64,000 bases of DNA from Zopfochytrium polystomum (GCA_025765615.1 JAIVFJ010000102.1:1-64000), one strand, 5' to 3'; shown: positions 52,291 through 64,000, numbered from the stretch's first letter. Translations and numbers: made by a program. The notes: generated from the sequence alone by a model not told the origin.

Positions 52291-55200
52291 GGCGGGACGC
52301 CTTCGCTTGTTCCCAACCAACGAAGTCATGGAGGAGGCGGTGTTTCCGGTCATGACGGGAATGAACGTCGTCGGCAGGTTTCCCGACCGGGCAATGGTCC
52401 CAGATGCGTGGTCCGTTCCCATGGATGTTACGGGCGTCAGCAGCGTACATGCGCTCATAGGTTTGACTTTATGCTTTACTTTGCCTGGAACTACGTGCAC
52501 GTCGATTGCTCCTTCTTACCTCTCGAGTTTTGCTTCTTTCACCATGTCGGCGCAACGCGGGGTTGAGCGCAGAAGTGTCAGCCAACGGTTTCGAGCACTT
52601 TATCGAGGACCTCGGTTCAACGAACGGAACGCGATTCGGCCAACATCAGTACGTATTGCACGAGTCCAAGATGTACGAACTCAGCCACAACAAGCTAGTC
52701 TACTTTGGAACGGCGTATTGCCGGTACGAGCGGGTATCACCGGGGCCGTCACTTGGTGAACCGGTAGTTGACTCGGCAAGTACTTGAACGTTTCGTTGGT
52801 TTGTGAGGCTTTCAACAAAAAGCTAAGTGTTTATTTTTATTGCTTCGATTCACCAGAGCCAGGTGTCGAGTAAGTTGGATCCTTTCTCTCGCACTCGCCA
52901 GTTGCATCTCTAACACAAAAGACTCGGTCGCAACAGCACCTGGAATGCAAAAGGCCAAAGTCGTCTCGGATTCTGACGGAACTGAGGCAGACGATACGTT
53001 TATCAAACCCCCGCTGCCGTCGACGCTGCTCGGAAAGCCTTCCACACCCATTGCTCCAACTCAACTCGTCAGCATCAGTCCCGCCCCGACCGTCCCGACT
53101 CAAACAATCGAAAACCTCCCAGACACCCTCCCCACGCACCTGATACATCAGTTCCGATCCACGGTTCTCATGGACCACCCCAACCCGAAATCCTATCTGG
53201 CAGAGCCGACGCTCCCAGTCGCCGACGAAGAGACGGACTCCATATTTGAGCGTAGTCGCGGCACGTCCGCGCCGCACGCATCATTTTGCAGCGACGTCGA
53301 GCAGACCATGCTCACGGACCCTCTCCGTGAGACAGCGGCGAACGGCACCCACGGTCGAACCGTTTCCCCGACCCTCATTCCCGAAGCAGCGCCGGCCGGA
53401 CGGCTCTCGCGATCGCTGTCGCCAACCATCGCGCCGAACGCGATGGTGCGCCGCGACTCGTCCCCGCGCTTTGGCAACGTGTCCCCGACCCTCGCAGCCG
53501 CCGCGCCTCGCTTCGGCAACGTCTCGCCGACGCTGATGCCGGCGTTTGACGCGGAGCCGGACGACGCCAGCCCCGAGAGCTTTGCTGCCGACCGCGCTGG
53601 CGGCGGCGCCGGTGTGCCCGCGACGTTGGCCCCGACCCTGGCGGTTGCCGGCGGTGCCGGTGGAGGCGGGTTCGAGGACATGCTGCCAGTTTCCGAGGAC
53701 GATCGTGGTATGGGCGGTAAGGCGACCATCGCACCGACCCTCGCAGTCGCCTCCGCCGGCGCCGGATTCGAGTTGGCGGCGACCATGGCTGTTCCGAGTG
53801 ACGCCGACTACGACAGCGACGGGGTTGCCGAAGGCGAGCGCGGCGGCGGCGCGGATTTTGGTGGGACCATGATCGTGCCGCCTCAGGGCCTGATGCAGGG
53901 AGCTGCAAGACTCGAGGCGCCGCCTCAGCGAGGGATCGACGCGCTGTGGGATGGTGAGACGCAGTGCTTTCCGGACTTGGCTGACCGCAACACCGGCGAC
54001 GAAGAAAACGACGACGAAGATGCTGCGGGTTTGGTGAGCCAGATTGACCTTCAGACCGATCTCGGTGCCACCAGATCGAGGCGCGGCACCCCGACTACGC
54101 CGGGACCCGATATTATCGTGGTCTCGTCGGGAGAGAAGCCGCGGCCGGGGCCGTCGACTCACTTTTTCGACGGAGAGACAATGGAGACCGTCGCGTCGTC
54201 GGGAGAAGACGGCATTGCCGGAAGGAGCCCAGATCTTGGGAATGCGACAGGGAACGCCTCAGGTCCTCGGGAGGGCGGCACAGGTCTAGGGCCGTTTGCC
54301 GTAGACCCCACCCTTGCTCCAACAATGGCTCCTTTTGATGAATTCGCTCCAGCCCACGTTCAGCCTGATGCAACGTCGCCGATCGGCGAGTCGCCACCAG
54401 AGTCTTTGATAACAAAGCCAAAAGCGGGGCCAATTCGAAGGCGTCGCATAGTCGCGGACTCGGATACAGAGACCGAAAGCGACGAAGAGGAGCTTAAGCT
54501 CAAGAGTTTTGGTGAAGTGGCCAAAGCACGAGGATCTTCTCTCGCACTACGCAACTCCTCCACAGGAACACTCTTGCCAAGAGCCCCCGCGACTGCGACC
54601 TCCTCCTCATCCATCGGCTTCGTCAAACCGACTTCCCCCCCAGTCGCTCCCCCAGCGTCGCCGGTCGCGCCAGTACCTGTGGATGAGCCGTCTTTTGTTC
54701 CGCCCATGTTGAAACCTGCCCTCCCGACGATGCTCGATGCGGACCCACTTCAGATTCTTTCAACAGTCGCAGCGTACGCCATACCAGAAAAGGTGCCCGC
54801 GGGCGGGAGCGGACCGTCGTCCCGTCGGAGCAGTGCGTCCAAATCGGCGGCTCGGTCTGGACAGTCTACCCGCGAAAACAGCCCGACAATTGCACCGCAG
54901 CGCGCCGCGGCCATTTCCAGCAGTACCGCCACTGCGAATCCCGCGGAGCACATGTACGCCCCAACACTCATAGAATGCGACGACGAGGAGGTGGTGGCTC
55001 CCGTCGCGGCGGTTGACGACCCACGGCTTGCAACCGCGGCCGCCCCGGCTTCGCCCTCCACCGGCGCAGGCTCTAAAAGAAGCAGCGCGGCAACGTCGCG
55101 AGCGTCAAGTCCAGGCCCCGCCGAGGGAGGCCCTGGTGTGCCAGCGATTGCGGACCGCAAATCCCGGAAGAGAAAACTTTCAAAGCAGGCGGTCAACGAC

Positions 55201-58200
55201 GCGCCGGCCCCATCCGCTGCCCCCACTCCACTGTCTACGCCCGTCTCCCTGGCGAGCCCGTCCGTTGCCGCGCCGGTAGTTGCGGCAGCGAATCCGGCGG
55301 TCCCGAGCGCGGCCGTGGTGGAACCCGTTGCACCGACGACGGCGTCGAAGCGAAAAGGCAAGGGGTCCGCGAAACCTGCGCCGGAGGGAGCGACCGTGCC
55401 AAAGCGCGGCCGGAGAGGAAAGGGTTCGGCGTCGGGCGGGGGTCGCCGCCGAACCGGTCGTGCTCCCATCTACTTTGCTGCACGCCAGCTCCCTTCTCTC
55501 TTCATCGAGACCAAGCAGCGTAGCGAACCTGTCAGCGCACGCTGGAGGATTGAATGTCAATGGAGAACACGAGGAATCTTCGTCGTCAAAAGCGACCGCA
55601 GAGGCACAGGCACCGACTGCTGTTCCCGCGGCCTCCGACATTTGGGACCCGCCATCGTCAAACGAGAGACCGCCGGCTGCGGTGCATTCCGAAAATAACC
55701 CTCCAGCAGAAAGTTTGACAAAGCTGCCGAAATTAACGTATGCTAGGTGGGTTAATCTTGTTCTTGTTAGTATTTTTTCAGTGTCAAAATCAGACTGAGC
55801 CCATTCTCGCAAAGTAGGCGGAGGAGTCAGTCCAGTGCATCTGCACCGCCACTGCCCGTTCCCGATGTGACCGTGACCGCTGCGGACAATATTTCCAGTT
55901 CGGTCCTTGGAAAACGCAAAGCTGAAGACCAGGACCACGAACCAGAGAAAAGCGAAAACGCGACAGCGGCGTTGGATCATTCCGATAAAACTCAAGCCTC
56001 GAGAGGACGAAAAGCTTTGAAAATGGACGAGTCTGCAGAGCAGCTTCCAGCCAGCACTTCCATCACACAGCCCCCAACCAGCGCCACGAATACCCTTGTT
56101 GAAACCCCCGTTGCAAAAGCTCCCGATGAAACATCCGCAGCTGCTCCAAACCACGCGGCTGCGCCAACAATATCCAATGGGTTGCCCCCGCCACCCCTGG
56201 CGCGCCGAGCCACAGGGAAAAAACGGGGAAAGACTAAGAGTGGAATCGAAACCTCTTCTTCGGCTGACCCGTTGAGCCTTCCGGCCGCCAGTTCTGGTCT
56301 GCCTTTGGATCACACAGCCGTACCACCTCCTCTTCCAAGTGTGCCCGCCGCGTCTTCCAGCACCAAGAGAAAGAAGAGCGAAATTGCTCCAAAGAACTCT
56401 GGAGCCACCAACATGGACGTCGACGACGACGAGGTCGGCGGCGAAGGCGACGGCTTTGCGGGCGGACCTCCTCCTAAAAAACGCTCTCGAACAAGCAGCA
56501 TTGTCGAACCAAATGGCTTTGAACCCGCGAAACCCATTTCCGCCGGCGCCGCCGCCGCTTTTGCACCGGCGACGCCCGCCCTAGCAAAAATGCTCGACAT
56601 TCCAGGCTTCTGCTCCGAAACCAGCTCCCTCACCGCCCTGTCCGACCTCGAAAACTTTTCGTCCTCCGATCTCGAACTCTCCACCGCCGTCGCGGAAACG
56701 GAAACAGCGCCCGCCACCGTCGCCGCCGCCGCCGCCGCCGCCGCCGCCGAAACGCGTCCTGCGGCAGAGGATCCCGCGCCACCAGCCTCTGCGGCAAAGA
56801 AGAAGGCGAGGCCGTCCAAACCGTCGAGAGCCGCGTCGGCGATGGCAAAAAAGTCGAGCCTGGACAGCCCCGCCGCCGCTCCGTCCCCTCTTGTCGCAAG
56901 CGGAGGAGGAGGACTGCTGGCAACTTTGCCGCCCCGCCAAAAATCCAAGGGGAAAGCGCCGACGTCTCCGTCTTCAGCTGTCGGCGCGTTGAGGGAGGTG
57001 GACGGGATGGACGCCGGGGCCGACGGCGACGACGAGCGGACGGCGGCAACCAAGGGTGGCCGGCGTTCGTCGTGGGGCAAGTCGTCCGCGCCGTCGAGCC
57101 AGGATTCGACGGGCATGGACGATCTCAAGTAATTGCGTTTTTTTGCCCATTACACCCTCGTCCTCCCGCACTTTCCCAGTGTCTCATGCTTTTTCTAATC
57201 ATGATTACTTCGGTTTCTCTCGTCGCAACTGTTATTGCTCTTTCTGGCCCCCATTTTAGTTTGCGTCGCGCTCGCCAGAGGCTGAATTCTGGACGTACGT
57301 CTTCCCCGGCCACTTCGCAAGTCGACCATCGGGCCTTTGACGGCGCCGGCAGAGCCGACACCAACGCTGACGTTGCTAGACATAAAATCATGTTTACCGG
57401 CATCGCGGATACCGAGCGATACGAGGCGGTATGTCTCGGCTCCTATTCGTGGTCTTTAATGCTGACGGCTTCCCAACGCTTCGCAGGTTGTTGCCTCGCT
57501 CGGGGGTCTCTGCTCCAACAACTGGTCAGACTGCACGCACCTTGTGACCGACAAGATCCGCCGAACCGTAAAGTTCCTGGCGGCGCTCGCCGCGGGGAAG
57601 CACATCGTCAGCGTTCGCTGGCTCGACCAATCGCGAAAGGTTGGAGGATTCGCGGGTAAGTGAGAGAACCCTGTAAATCCGCGTCCCCGCCTCATTTCCA
57701 TCGCGACAAAAAGCCCCCCCTGCTCCTTCTTCTTACGTTGTTTGTCAAACACTACAAAAAAAAAAAAAAAAAAAAAATTTACACCCCACTCCCCCGCTTC
57801 GCGAATCACCTCCCTCCCTCCCTCCAGACGAAGCAAAGTTCCTCCTCAAGGACAAGGCCGCGGAAAAGTCGTTTGGGTTTTCCCTGGACGAGTCGCTGCG
57901 GTCCGCAAAGACGGTGCGGCCGTTTGCCGGGCTCGAGGTGTACGCGACGCCGTCGGTGAAACCGCCGCACGCGGACCTCGCGGAGATGCTGAACGCGGCT
58001 GGAGCGAAGGTAGCGCAGTCTTCTTCTTCTTCTTCTTTTTTTTCTTCTCCTTCGGGGGGTGTTTTGCTCTGTACCCTCTCTCTCGCTCCAACTTTAACGC
58101 TCACCAACCCCACCGCACCCGTTTCTTTTTTCTTCAGCTCGTCCACACGATCCCGCACGCTCCGCCGAGCTCCGGCCGCATTGCCGTCATTGGATGCAAC

Positions 58201-58338
58201 GAAGACGCCGCAGAGTGCCGCCGCCACGTCGACGCGGGCTGGACTGTGCACTCCAACGAGTTTGTGCTCACCGGTATCCTCAGGCAGGCCGTCGACTGGC
58301 GGGAGCACGTGCTGTTTGGCGGCGGGGGAGGGGCGTGA
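51528..58338 (+). CDS. MDC1: MDC1-like DNA-damage mediator: FHA domain, PT-repeat region, tandem BRCT (about 1938 aa)
   Basis: Exons: 51528-52148, 52292-52460, 52573-52775, 52857-52869, 52937-55456, 55524-55746, 55782-57128, 57260-57428, 57487-57655, 57828-58009, 58138-58338; 5817 nt in phase (the 52734-52936 splicing is uncertain). A low-complexity N-terminus leads to the FHA domain (GRFPDR, SSVHALI, EDLGSTNGTRFG). The long middle has about ten [SA]PT[LI] units and acidic Ser/Thr patches (VSDSDGTEADD, DSDTETESDEEE). Tandem BRCT follows: KIMFTGIADTERYEAV, CTHLVTDKIRRTVKFLAALA, VSVRWLDQSRK, FGFSLDESL, GLEVYATPSVKPP and NEFVLTGILRQ. This is the order and length of animal MDC1, which reads gamma-H2AX through the BRCT pair. 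The FTG Thr and the Arg/Lys of IRRTVK, the phosphate-pocket positions, are kept. Introns 1 and 9 contain A34 and A22 runs. Confidence 0.85.
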
Positions 58339-58735
58339 AAGAGGGGGAAGAAAGTGTTTCCCAACGTGCAAGTGGGGTAAGATGAGGTGCGTGGGTCTTT
58401 TTTTTTTTTCATTAATATATTTTAGAATTTGGAATCTGGACACGAGCCACACAACACGATTGTCGGTTTGATTTGTGTGCCCAGAACCGTCGTGTTCTCA
58501 ACATGGCAAAATCACATTTTTCTTTCTTCCTTAGGGAGTTTTTGTTCTGTTCACAGAAGGAATTGACAATATCAAATAAGAGGGGAAAGGTGTAATAAAA
58601 AAAAAAGTGAGGCAAGAAAAAGGCCGGAACTGCAACCCAAAAGAGACGATTGAAAAAGTGACGCTTGCAAGAAACGAGGACGCAGTAAGTTTGAAAGGAA
58701 CAATGACGGAAAAGTTCAAACACAATCACAACATC
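58339..58735. other. Convergent 3' flanks
   Basis: Short AT-rich gap between the FHA/BRCT gene (plus) and the Zn-cluster gene (minus). AATATA and AATAAAAA-like motifs occur on the plus strand. No gene seen. Confidence 0.6.
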
Positions 58736-61700
58736 TCAGAGGCCCAGACCATGCGACCCGTCCAATCGACTCCGCAGCTGAACAGAGTTGCCCAGCCCGG
58801 TCGAGGTCCACAGCATGGCGGCCTTGGCTGCGTCGAGGAAGCCGTTTTCCTGCAGCGACTTGAACACAAACGGCGACGGGGCCGCCTGAGCCAACAGAGC
58901 GCTGAATGCGGATTGCTGCCGTGCCATCTGGAGTTGCATCGCAACCTGGGCCTCCTGCCGCTGGAGAAGCTCAAGCTGGTGCTGCAATTGCTGCTCCAGG
59001 TGCTGTTGGCGCTGCGCAGACGTTGTGGCTGACGACGGGTACGCAGGCGGAACGAACGCGGGATTGAGAAGAATGCTTTGAAGATCGTTCACGGCCGGCG
59101 CCGCAGCGCCGTCGTCGGACGAAAGTTGCGGCGACTCGAGTGAGAGGAGAAGATCGGCGAGCTCGGACGCTTGAGACGGCGTAGAAAGGTCAGACCCTTC
59201 CTCGATAAGAGACTCCTCGAAAGCCGTCATAGCAAGAAAAGCGTCCAGCGGATCCATCGACAAAGCGGATGCAGCTCGAGCAGCGGCTGCGTCCGCGTCC
59301 AGGGGAGGAATAGAGGTTTCACCGATCGGTGCAGCGGAGCCTCCCTTGAGCCACCACAACACCGCGTCATCCACATGGTCCTCCTTGCTCCCATCTTCAT
59401 CCGCTCGACCGGCTTCGCTGCCTCCAGAAGGGGTTGGGGAAGGTCCAGCGGCTTCAATCGCTTCGGCTCGCGCAGCGGCGAGGGAGAGAACTTCGCACAT
59501 CGATCCGATTGGGGCTTCTGCCTCGAGGAGACGCTCCCCGTTCTCAGCCCACGCCCTAAGTACAGCGTCCAAGGCCGCTTTCATCCGGAGTGGTGGCGCT
59601 GATATCCTGCCGAACGCGGCCAAACTGTTTATCATCACTTTCATACCGCGAACCCATCCACCCTTTCCGTCACCCCACTGCTTTGTTGGCCCATTCCCGT
59701 CTGCTGGGATATCCGGATCAACGCTAACACGTCGCATCATCGAAATTCCTGCTCCGGCGGCGTATAAGCCACACGCGAGGAAATTGTGCAAGTGGTGAAA
59801 CCCGGGATTTTGGGGTTGCACGACTTCCGTAATGATTCTGACAAGCTCTGCTGTCGCACTGCAGAACTGGGCCAGATGCGAGAGGTGTACAGACGATCGC
59901 GGTGTCACAGCTATTGCGCTTCGGTCGGTAGGCCGCGACGGGTGGCCACCAGGGCCAATTTCGGAAGGTGGTGACGGTGGAACAGTGTCTCCACCATCCG
60001 CTGCGCACAGAGCTGTCTGAGTCTCTTCCCACTCCTGCAACAAATCAGTAATCGCACCGACAGCCAGCGGTAGAGTCATTGATATTCGGACCTGCGCCGC
60101 CAACATATGTAGCTGGACAGCCATCCATGTTGGACGGGCCTCTGTTCCGACAACACCTGGTGCGTATCGGATCCCAGATTGAGGAGGCCGCTGCATCCAA
60201 GGCGGTAGCTCGGCAAACCATGCTGCAAGCTCCTCTGAAAACTGTCCAATCGAAGATTCGTGGGCAGCAAACGCCGGGGTCAAAGTTAACTTTGGAAAAC
60301 ACCGCGCGCGCTGAGGCAATCGACCGGTCACGGAGATCGCCAGCGCAATGCTGTCGCTCGGTATGTCTCGGTGAGACATGTAGACGCGCTCCATGATATG
60401 AATAAGGCGAATTGTTGCCACAAGCGGATCAAAGGCGAGATCGGGATTTCGGAGAATCCGCTGCGTAACTGCCGGGGGAAGCTCTTTGAGATGTGCATTT
60501 TCTGTTGATACGCACATCCAAAGTGACTCTGACGCAGGTAGCTTGAGAGAGGGGAAGGCCTGAATAAACATCGGACGCCTAACAAATATCGATATTTCAC
60601 GGTCAAACTCCCAAATAAGCCACCTGAAACGAGTGTAAGAAGACCACATTCGTGCGCGAAACTAATGAGACTTTCCCACCATGTTCTCCTGCGAATTTCC
60701 CGTTCGACCCACGGGAGTTCTGGGCAGCAAATGTCCGGATCGACATTCAATTGAATCTCCTCGGCAAGACAAGTCATGATGCACCAATATTGCCATCCAG
60801 TGGTGGCTCTTCCAGATTGAAACGCGTAGCACCCAAGAAAAAGGAGGGCTTGTACCGTTTGAAGTGACGGGACGTCCACGCAATCCATTACCATCGACCT
60901 TGCGATCAGGAAGAAAGGCTCCCCAGAAGTCCAATTTGCTCCTGCCACCCGCCAAGACTTAATTACAGGATCCTCTGAGTAGCGAGCAGCGTAAGTGTAT
61001 ATTGAGAGGAGCAGGAACCGTGACTGATTCTGCAAATTGGCCATAAACGTCGGGCCGTGAATGAAACTGTAGGGGCGAACGTGGTACAGTTTCGTGAAGA
61101 AGAGCTGCAAAGGCATCGGATGATATGTTAACAGAAAACCGTCAGTCTCTCAGTGATCTCACCTCAACAAGATGTTTGAGCGCATCTTGAGACAAACGCT
61201 CAACTTGACTGACGGGGTCCCCAAAGAAAGGGGAGCGAGGAACGTCGACATCGGAGCCACGAAGTAGGATGGTTGATGGGGAGGCCCTATCTGTCAACGT
61301 GAGGCCCTCCAATGAGGTGTGATTGCCAGGTGCTGACGGTGCCTGGGGCGTCGTTGGTTCCAATTTGATTCGTGGGGTTGGCTTTTTCTGGGATGGTGGC
61401 GGTTGCTGTGCGTGGACAGGGGATGGAGATTCATTGTCCTCGAATCCATCCAAGAGCATATCCATTTCCGACGAATCGGTTCCAGCCGCTGACGACGTCA
61501 TGGAAGCAGAGGGGACGGTAACGCCCATGACAACCAGCTTCGCCTCAACCTCTCGAATTCGAGCACGCAGAGACTCTGAATACACCGCCCATGCCGATCT
61601 AGGAGGACGACCTGGACGAGATGGAGCAGAGTGGAAATCTGGAAGAGGAGGATATGTGCACGGGGACGACACATTTGACGAGATGCATCGTTGGCATGAT

Positions 61701-61978
61701 GGGCGAGCTCCATCACACTTCTTTTTCCTTCGGGAGCATTCCAAGCAAGTTTTGACGAAGCGGGGCCGGCGAGGTCGGGCAGCCGGCTTTGAGGAAGCTT
61801 CCGCAGGGGAGGTGGAGCCCGCTGATCCAAGAAAAGGGGCAGGCTGCGAAGAGACTGAAGAGTCGGCCGACGGGGAGGGTGAAGGGACAGCAGTAGTGCG
61901 AGGGGGTGGTGGCAGTGACGTTAAAAAGCCTTGCTGCGGGACCAGCGTCAGGACCCCGTTGGCCGGATTGGGTGGCAT
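58736..61978 (-). CDS. Zn2Cys6 fungal transcription factor (1042 aa, 3 exons)
   Basis: Exons (minus): 61978-61163, 61104-60680, 60623-58736; 3129 nt in phase. Start MPPNPANGVLTLVPQ was chosen because upstream sequence is poly-His/Pro repeat translation. The binuclear cluster CLECSRRKKKCDGARPSC continues with QRC and a sixth Cys eight residues later (C-x2-C-x6-C-x6-C-x2-C-x8-C). A short basic linker and coiled coil (ARIREVEAKL) follow. The fungal-specific TF domain begins LFFTKLYHVRPYSFIHGP. The second intron restores its hallmark RRRTWWLIWEFDREIS. The C-terminus has an acidic Ser/Leu region and a Gln-rich coil (QHLEQQLQHQLELLQRQ), likely for activation and dimerisation. Targets unknown. Confidence 0.92.
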
Positions 61979-62225
61979 ATCGGCTTCGAAGATGATGCAG
62001 CAGGCTGCAGCGAAACTGCTGCTCGATCGTGCCAGGCCGGGCGGTGGCGGTGGCGGTGGCGGGTGCTTGTGGCAGTGGTGGTGGTGGTAATGGTAGTGGT
62101 GGTGGTGGTAGTGGTAGTGGTGGTGGTTGGTTGTGGTAGTGGTGGTGGTCGCAGGGTTCCGCCACTGTTGGAGCCAACACTTCAATTTGCCGTGACAAGC
62201 ATCGGCCTCGATGTGTATGTGCGTA

Positions 62226-62271
<46 letters not shown>

Positions 62272-62873
62272 CCTCTCTCTCTCGTTCAAGCGGGGCTGGC
62301 TCAAGCATCGTTACACTAACCACACAAACACCGCAGCAAAATTATTATATACCGTGCGAAGTAAGGAGAAGGAGGATACCACACGACCACACGGAACTGT
62401 CGGCGAAGAATACACTTGCGAATCGCATTGCGTGACTTCTTTCAGACCCCTTTTCCAGACCCGACCAATGCTCACTCACCCCAGTTTTCCACACAGCACT
62501 GCCTACAAAGTTAAAAGGTCGCTCTTTGGGAAACAAAGTCCCTTTGGGCTGGCTGGGAAGGGACTCGGAAAAAGCTCAGGCTGAAGCACGAAGCACTGCT
62601 CCTCACACGCAGACTCAAATCTTCCCCAATCGATTCAAGGAATCTTTTTTTGGCCATTTCTTCCGTTTTCCGTCCAGACTCGTACAGCACCCAGCGCCCT
62701 GGTCCGAACACTTCCCAACGCCTAGGGGATCCTTCTTATTTCCTCGACCCTACCGTCCTTGAAAACTCTTTGTTTCCATCATTACAAAGTATCTATATTC
62801 AACCAGTCTGAACAAATTCTTTGGTCCGGGTACCAACGGTTCAGAGGTGATCAATGTTTAACACTTCAAAAAA
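61979..62873. other. Intergenic with GGT repeats and CT tract
   Basis: Upstream of the Zn-cluster gene: a (GGT/AGT)n block at about 62040-62155 and a (CT)n run at about 62228-62285. The rest is complex, AT-richer sequence with no supported gene. Confidence 0.6.
62040..62155. repeat. (GGT)n-type trinucleotide repeat block
   Basis: GGT units with AGT variants, just upstream of the start codon of the Zn-cluster gene. On the minus strand they translate as His/Tyr or Thr runs, which explains the apparent ORF extension there. Confidence 0.85.
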
Positions 62874-64000
62874 CTACCCGCTGCCCGCCCCGCCACCACC
62901 GTCATCATCCTCTCCCGAAGTTGCCGTCGAAATAGCGCGCTTCAGGCGCAAAAATTTGGCACGCTGCCGCTCCAGCTGCTGCGCAAAGCTTTTCCTTTCT
63001 GCAGCATGCTGTGCCCTTTCCCGCTCAAGCTCGGCCGATCGCGCCTGAAGGTCTTGCATTGCGGCCGCGAGAGAGTTCCTCTCCCTTTCCGCCACCATTA
63101 GCCGCTTTTCCTGCGTCTGTGGATCGGTTCAAAGGCAATAGTGTGGCGGAGGAAAAGGTAAAGAAACGGGCGGGTTACGGTGAAGGAGTGAGGCGAATTA
63201 GAAGAGAGCGACAGACGATGCGGCAACTAGTTATTTGAGATAACCACTTGGGACATGAAAGCACTCTCGAGATATTGAGAATGGTCGACAACACACCTCG
63301 AGTAGCTGCTGAATCTCCGGCGATATCAATGTACGCGCCTGGACAGCTTCGTCGCGCTCCAGTATCAACCTGTGCTCTCTGGCTGCAAACACTTCTTTGA
63401 CCTTGTGAACCTGAGATTCAACGAAAGAGTCCAAGAAAGATAATATAAGAACGTCAGGGTTTCAAAATAGGAAGGCGGTAGTCTGTGTGTCACCTCTTCT
63501 TCGATTTGAGCAATACAGTCATTGCGCTCGCGGAGCTTCGACGAGAGTTCATCCACCTGCTCTTTGAGCGCAGACGCTTCCTCCCTCGCATCTTCAAGAT
63601 CCCCAGAGAGCAGTTCAATCAGCCGCTCTTTTTCCTCCAGCTTTTGTCGGTGTAGTTGGATCAGTTAGAGAAAGCCGGCTGGCTTAGCGCCGAATACCTC
63701 TTTTGTGAGCATCCTATTAGAATCTGTTTCCGACTCAAGGGAGTCCTCCAATTTTTGCAAGCGCTTGCTCCAGTCTGTTGTCGCCGCAGACTGAACGCGA
63801 GTCTTACAAACAAAAGATATGTGAGGAAATGACACCGCACGATCTCACGCATGAAATCACCTTATTCTCGATAGTGTGCTTCAGCGTCTTGATCGTGTCA
63901 TTCTGATCTTCGAGCATCTTCACTTTGACGCGCAAAGCCTGCGGATGTGCAAGGTGTTAAGAGCATCGATTGCATATTCAGCGCTCACTGTTGCGCTCTC
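62874..64000 (-). CDS. Coiled-coil protein, C-terminal part (runs off right edge)
   Basis: Visible exons (minus): 64000-63989 (partial), 63938-63861, 63790-63698, 63640-63494, 63410-63297, 63110-62874. Every complete exon is a multiple of three and all joins are phase 0. The protein is almost continuous heptad coiled coil: ALRVKVKMLEDQNDTIKTL, WSKRLQKLEDSLESETD, LEEKERLIELLSGDLE, VHKVKEVFAAREHRLI, LQARSAELERERAQHAAERK. It ends with an acidic-glycine tail SGEDDDGGGG. Several introns have CTAAC-like branch sites. Such proteins are common in basal bodies, centrosomes and vesicle tethers; no specific family was recognised and the N-terminus is outside the window. Confidence 0.78.

Noticed and set aside
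52840..52936. Reading straight from 52840 into the large MDC1-like exon (MLRFTRARC...)
   Set aside because: The segment contains an AG acceptor, a GTAAGT donor and a second acceptor, and the FHA exons join in phase only when it is spliced.
53193..57128. Several long minus-strand ORFs antisense to the MDC1-like gene
   Set aside because: They are GC-rich shadow frames. The plus frame alone gives FHA, repeat and BRCT domains with consistent splicing.
61979..62323. 115-codon N-terminal extension of the Zn-cluster protein
   Set aside because: It is a translation of GGT and CT repeats into poly-His, poly-Thr and Arg/Glu runs.

Overview
The window reads as nuclear DNA of a zoosporic (chytrid-like) fungus. 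Fungal signs are a Zn2Cys6 transcription factor with a fungal-specific TF domain and a Ty3/gypsy chromovirus of the fungal/vertebrate self-priming type. A TMEM17-family ciliary transition-zone protein implies a flagellated stage. Most genes carry several 45-130 nt introns, often with a CTAAC-like branch point. Coding sequence is GC-rich, while gaps between genes are full of (GA)n, (CT)n and (CA)n runs and 20-36 nt A/T homopolymers. No operons, CRISPR arrays or convincing RNA genes were seen. Exon chains were built by hand; the main check is that each chain keeps frame and totals a multiple of three.

Layout. 1-2096 (-): 5' part of a Ser/Pro/Gln/His-rich protein running off the left edge. 2097-6244: simple-sequence DNA. 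6245-8518 (-): mitochondrial PDK/BCKDK-type kinase with a long N-terminal extension. 10186-16369 (+): 22-exon ABCC/MRP transporter (1529 aa). 17113-20686 (+): orphan 1168-aa helical protein. 21230-25103 (-): orphan membrane protein (about 1261 aa). 25501/25568-35368 (+): about 3046-aa disordered protein ending in a hydrophobic hairpin and carrying an array of RSxSxP-type motifs. 37332-38934 (-): COP9 signalosome subunit 6. 39097-40404 (+): TMEM17-like protein. 40731-41697 (-): GPI-type surface protein. 43391-47507: three insertions of one LTR family. 49349-50626 (+): secreted beta-propeller. 51528-58338 (+): FHA plus tandem-BRCT protein with MDC1 architecture. 58736-61978 (-): Zn-cluster activator. 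62874-64000 (-): C-terminal part of a coiled-coil protein running off the right edge.

The strongest novelty is the LTR family. The complete copy (43928-47109, CACAG target duplications, two LTRs that read as identical) encodes Gag, an aspartic protease, an integrase zinc-finger remnant and a chromodomain, but no reverse transcriptase, RNase H or integrase core. Its U3 carries long uninterrupted heat-shock-element arrays (alternating TTC/GAA every 5 bp) inside a 45-bp module. The three LTR types differ in length by exactly one and two such modules (308, 353, 398 bp). An 11-nt match between the predicted RNA 5' end and the primer-binding site points to Tf1-like self-priming. Together these suggest a recently mobilised, non-autonomous, heat-responsive retroelement.

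Other notable points are an MDC1-like DNA-damage adaptor in a fungus, two well-supported GC-AG introns, and sense-strand poly(A) runs inside three introns.
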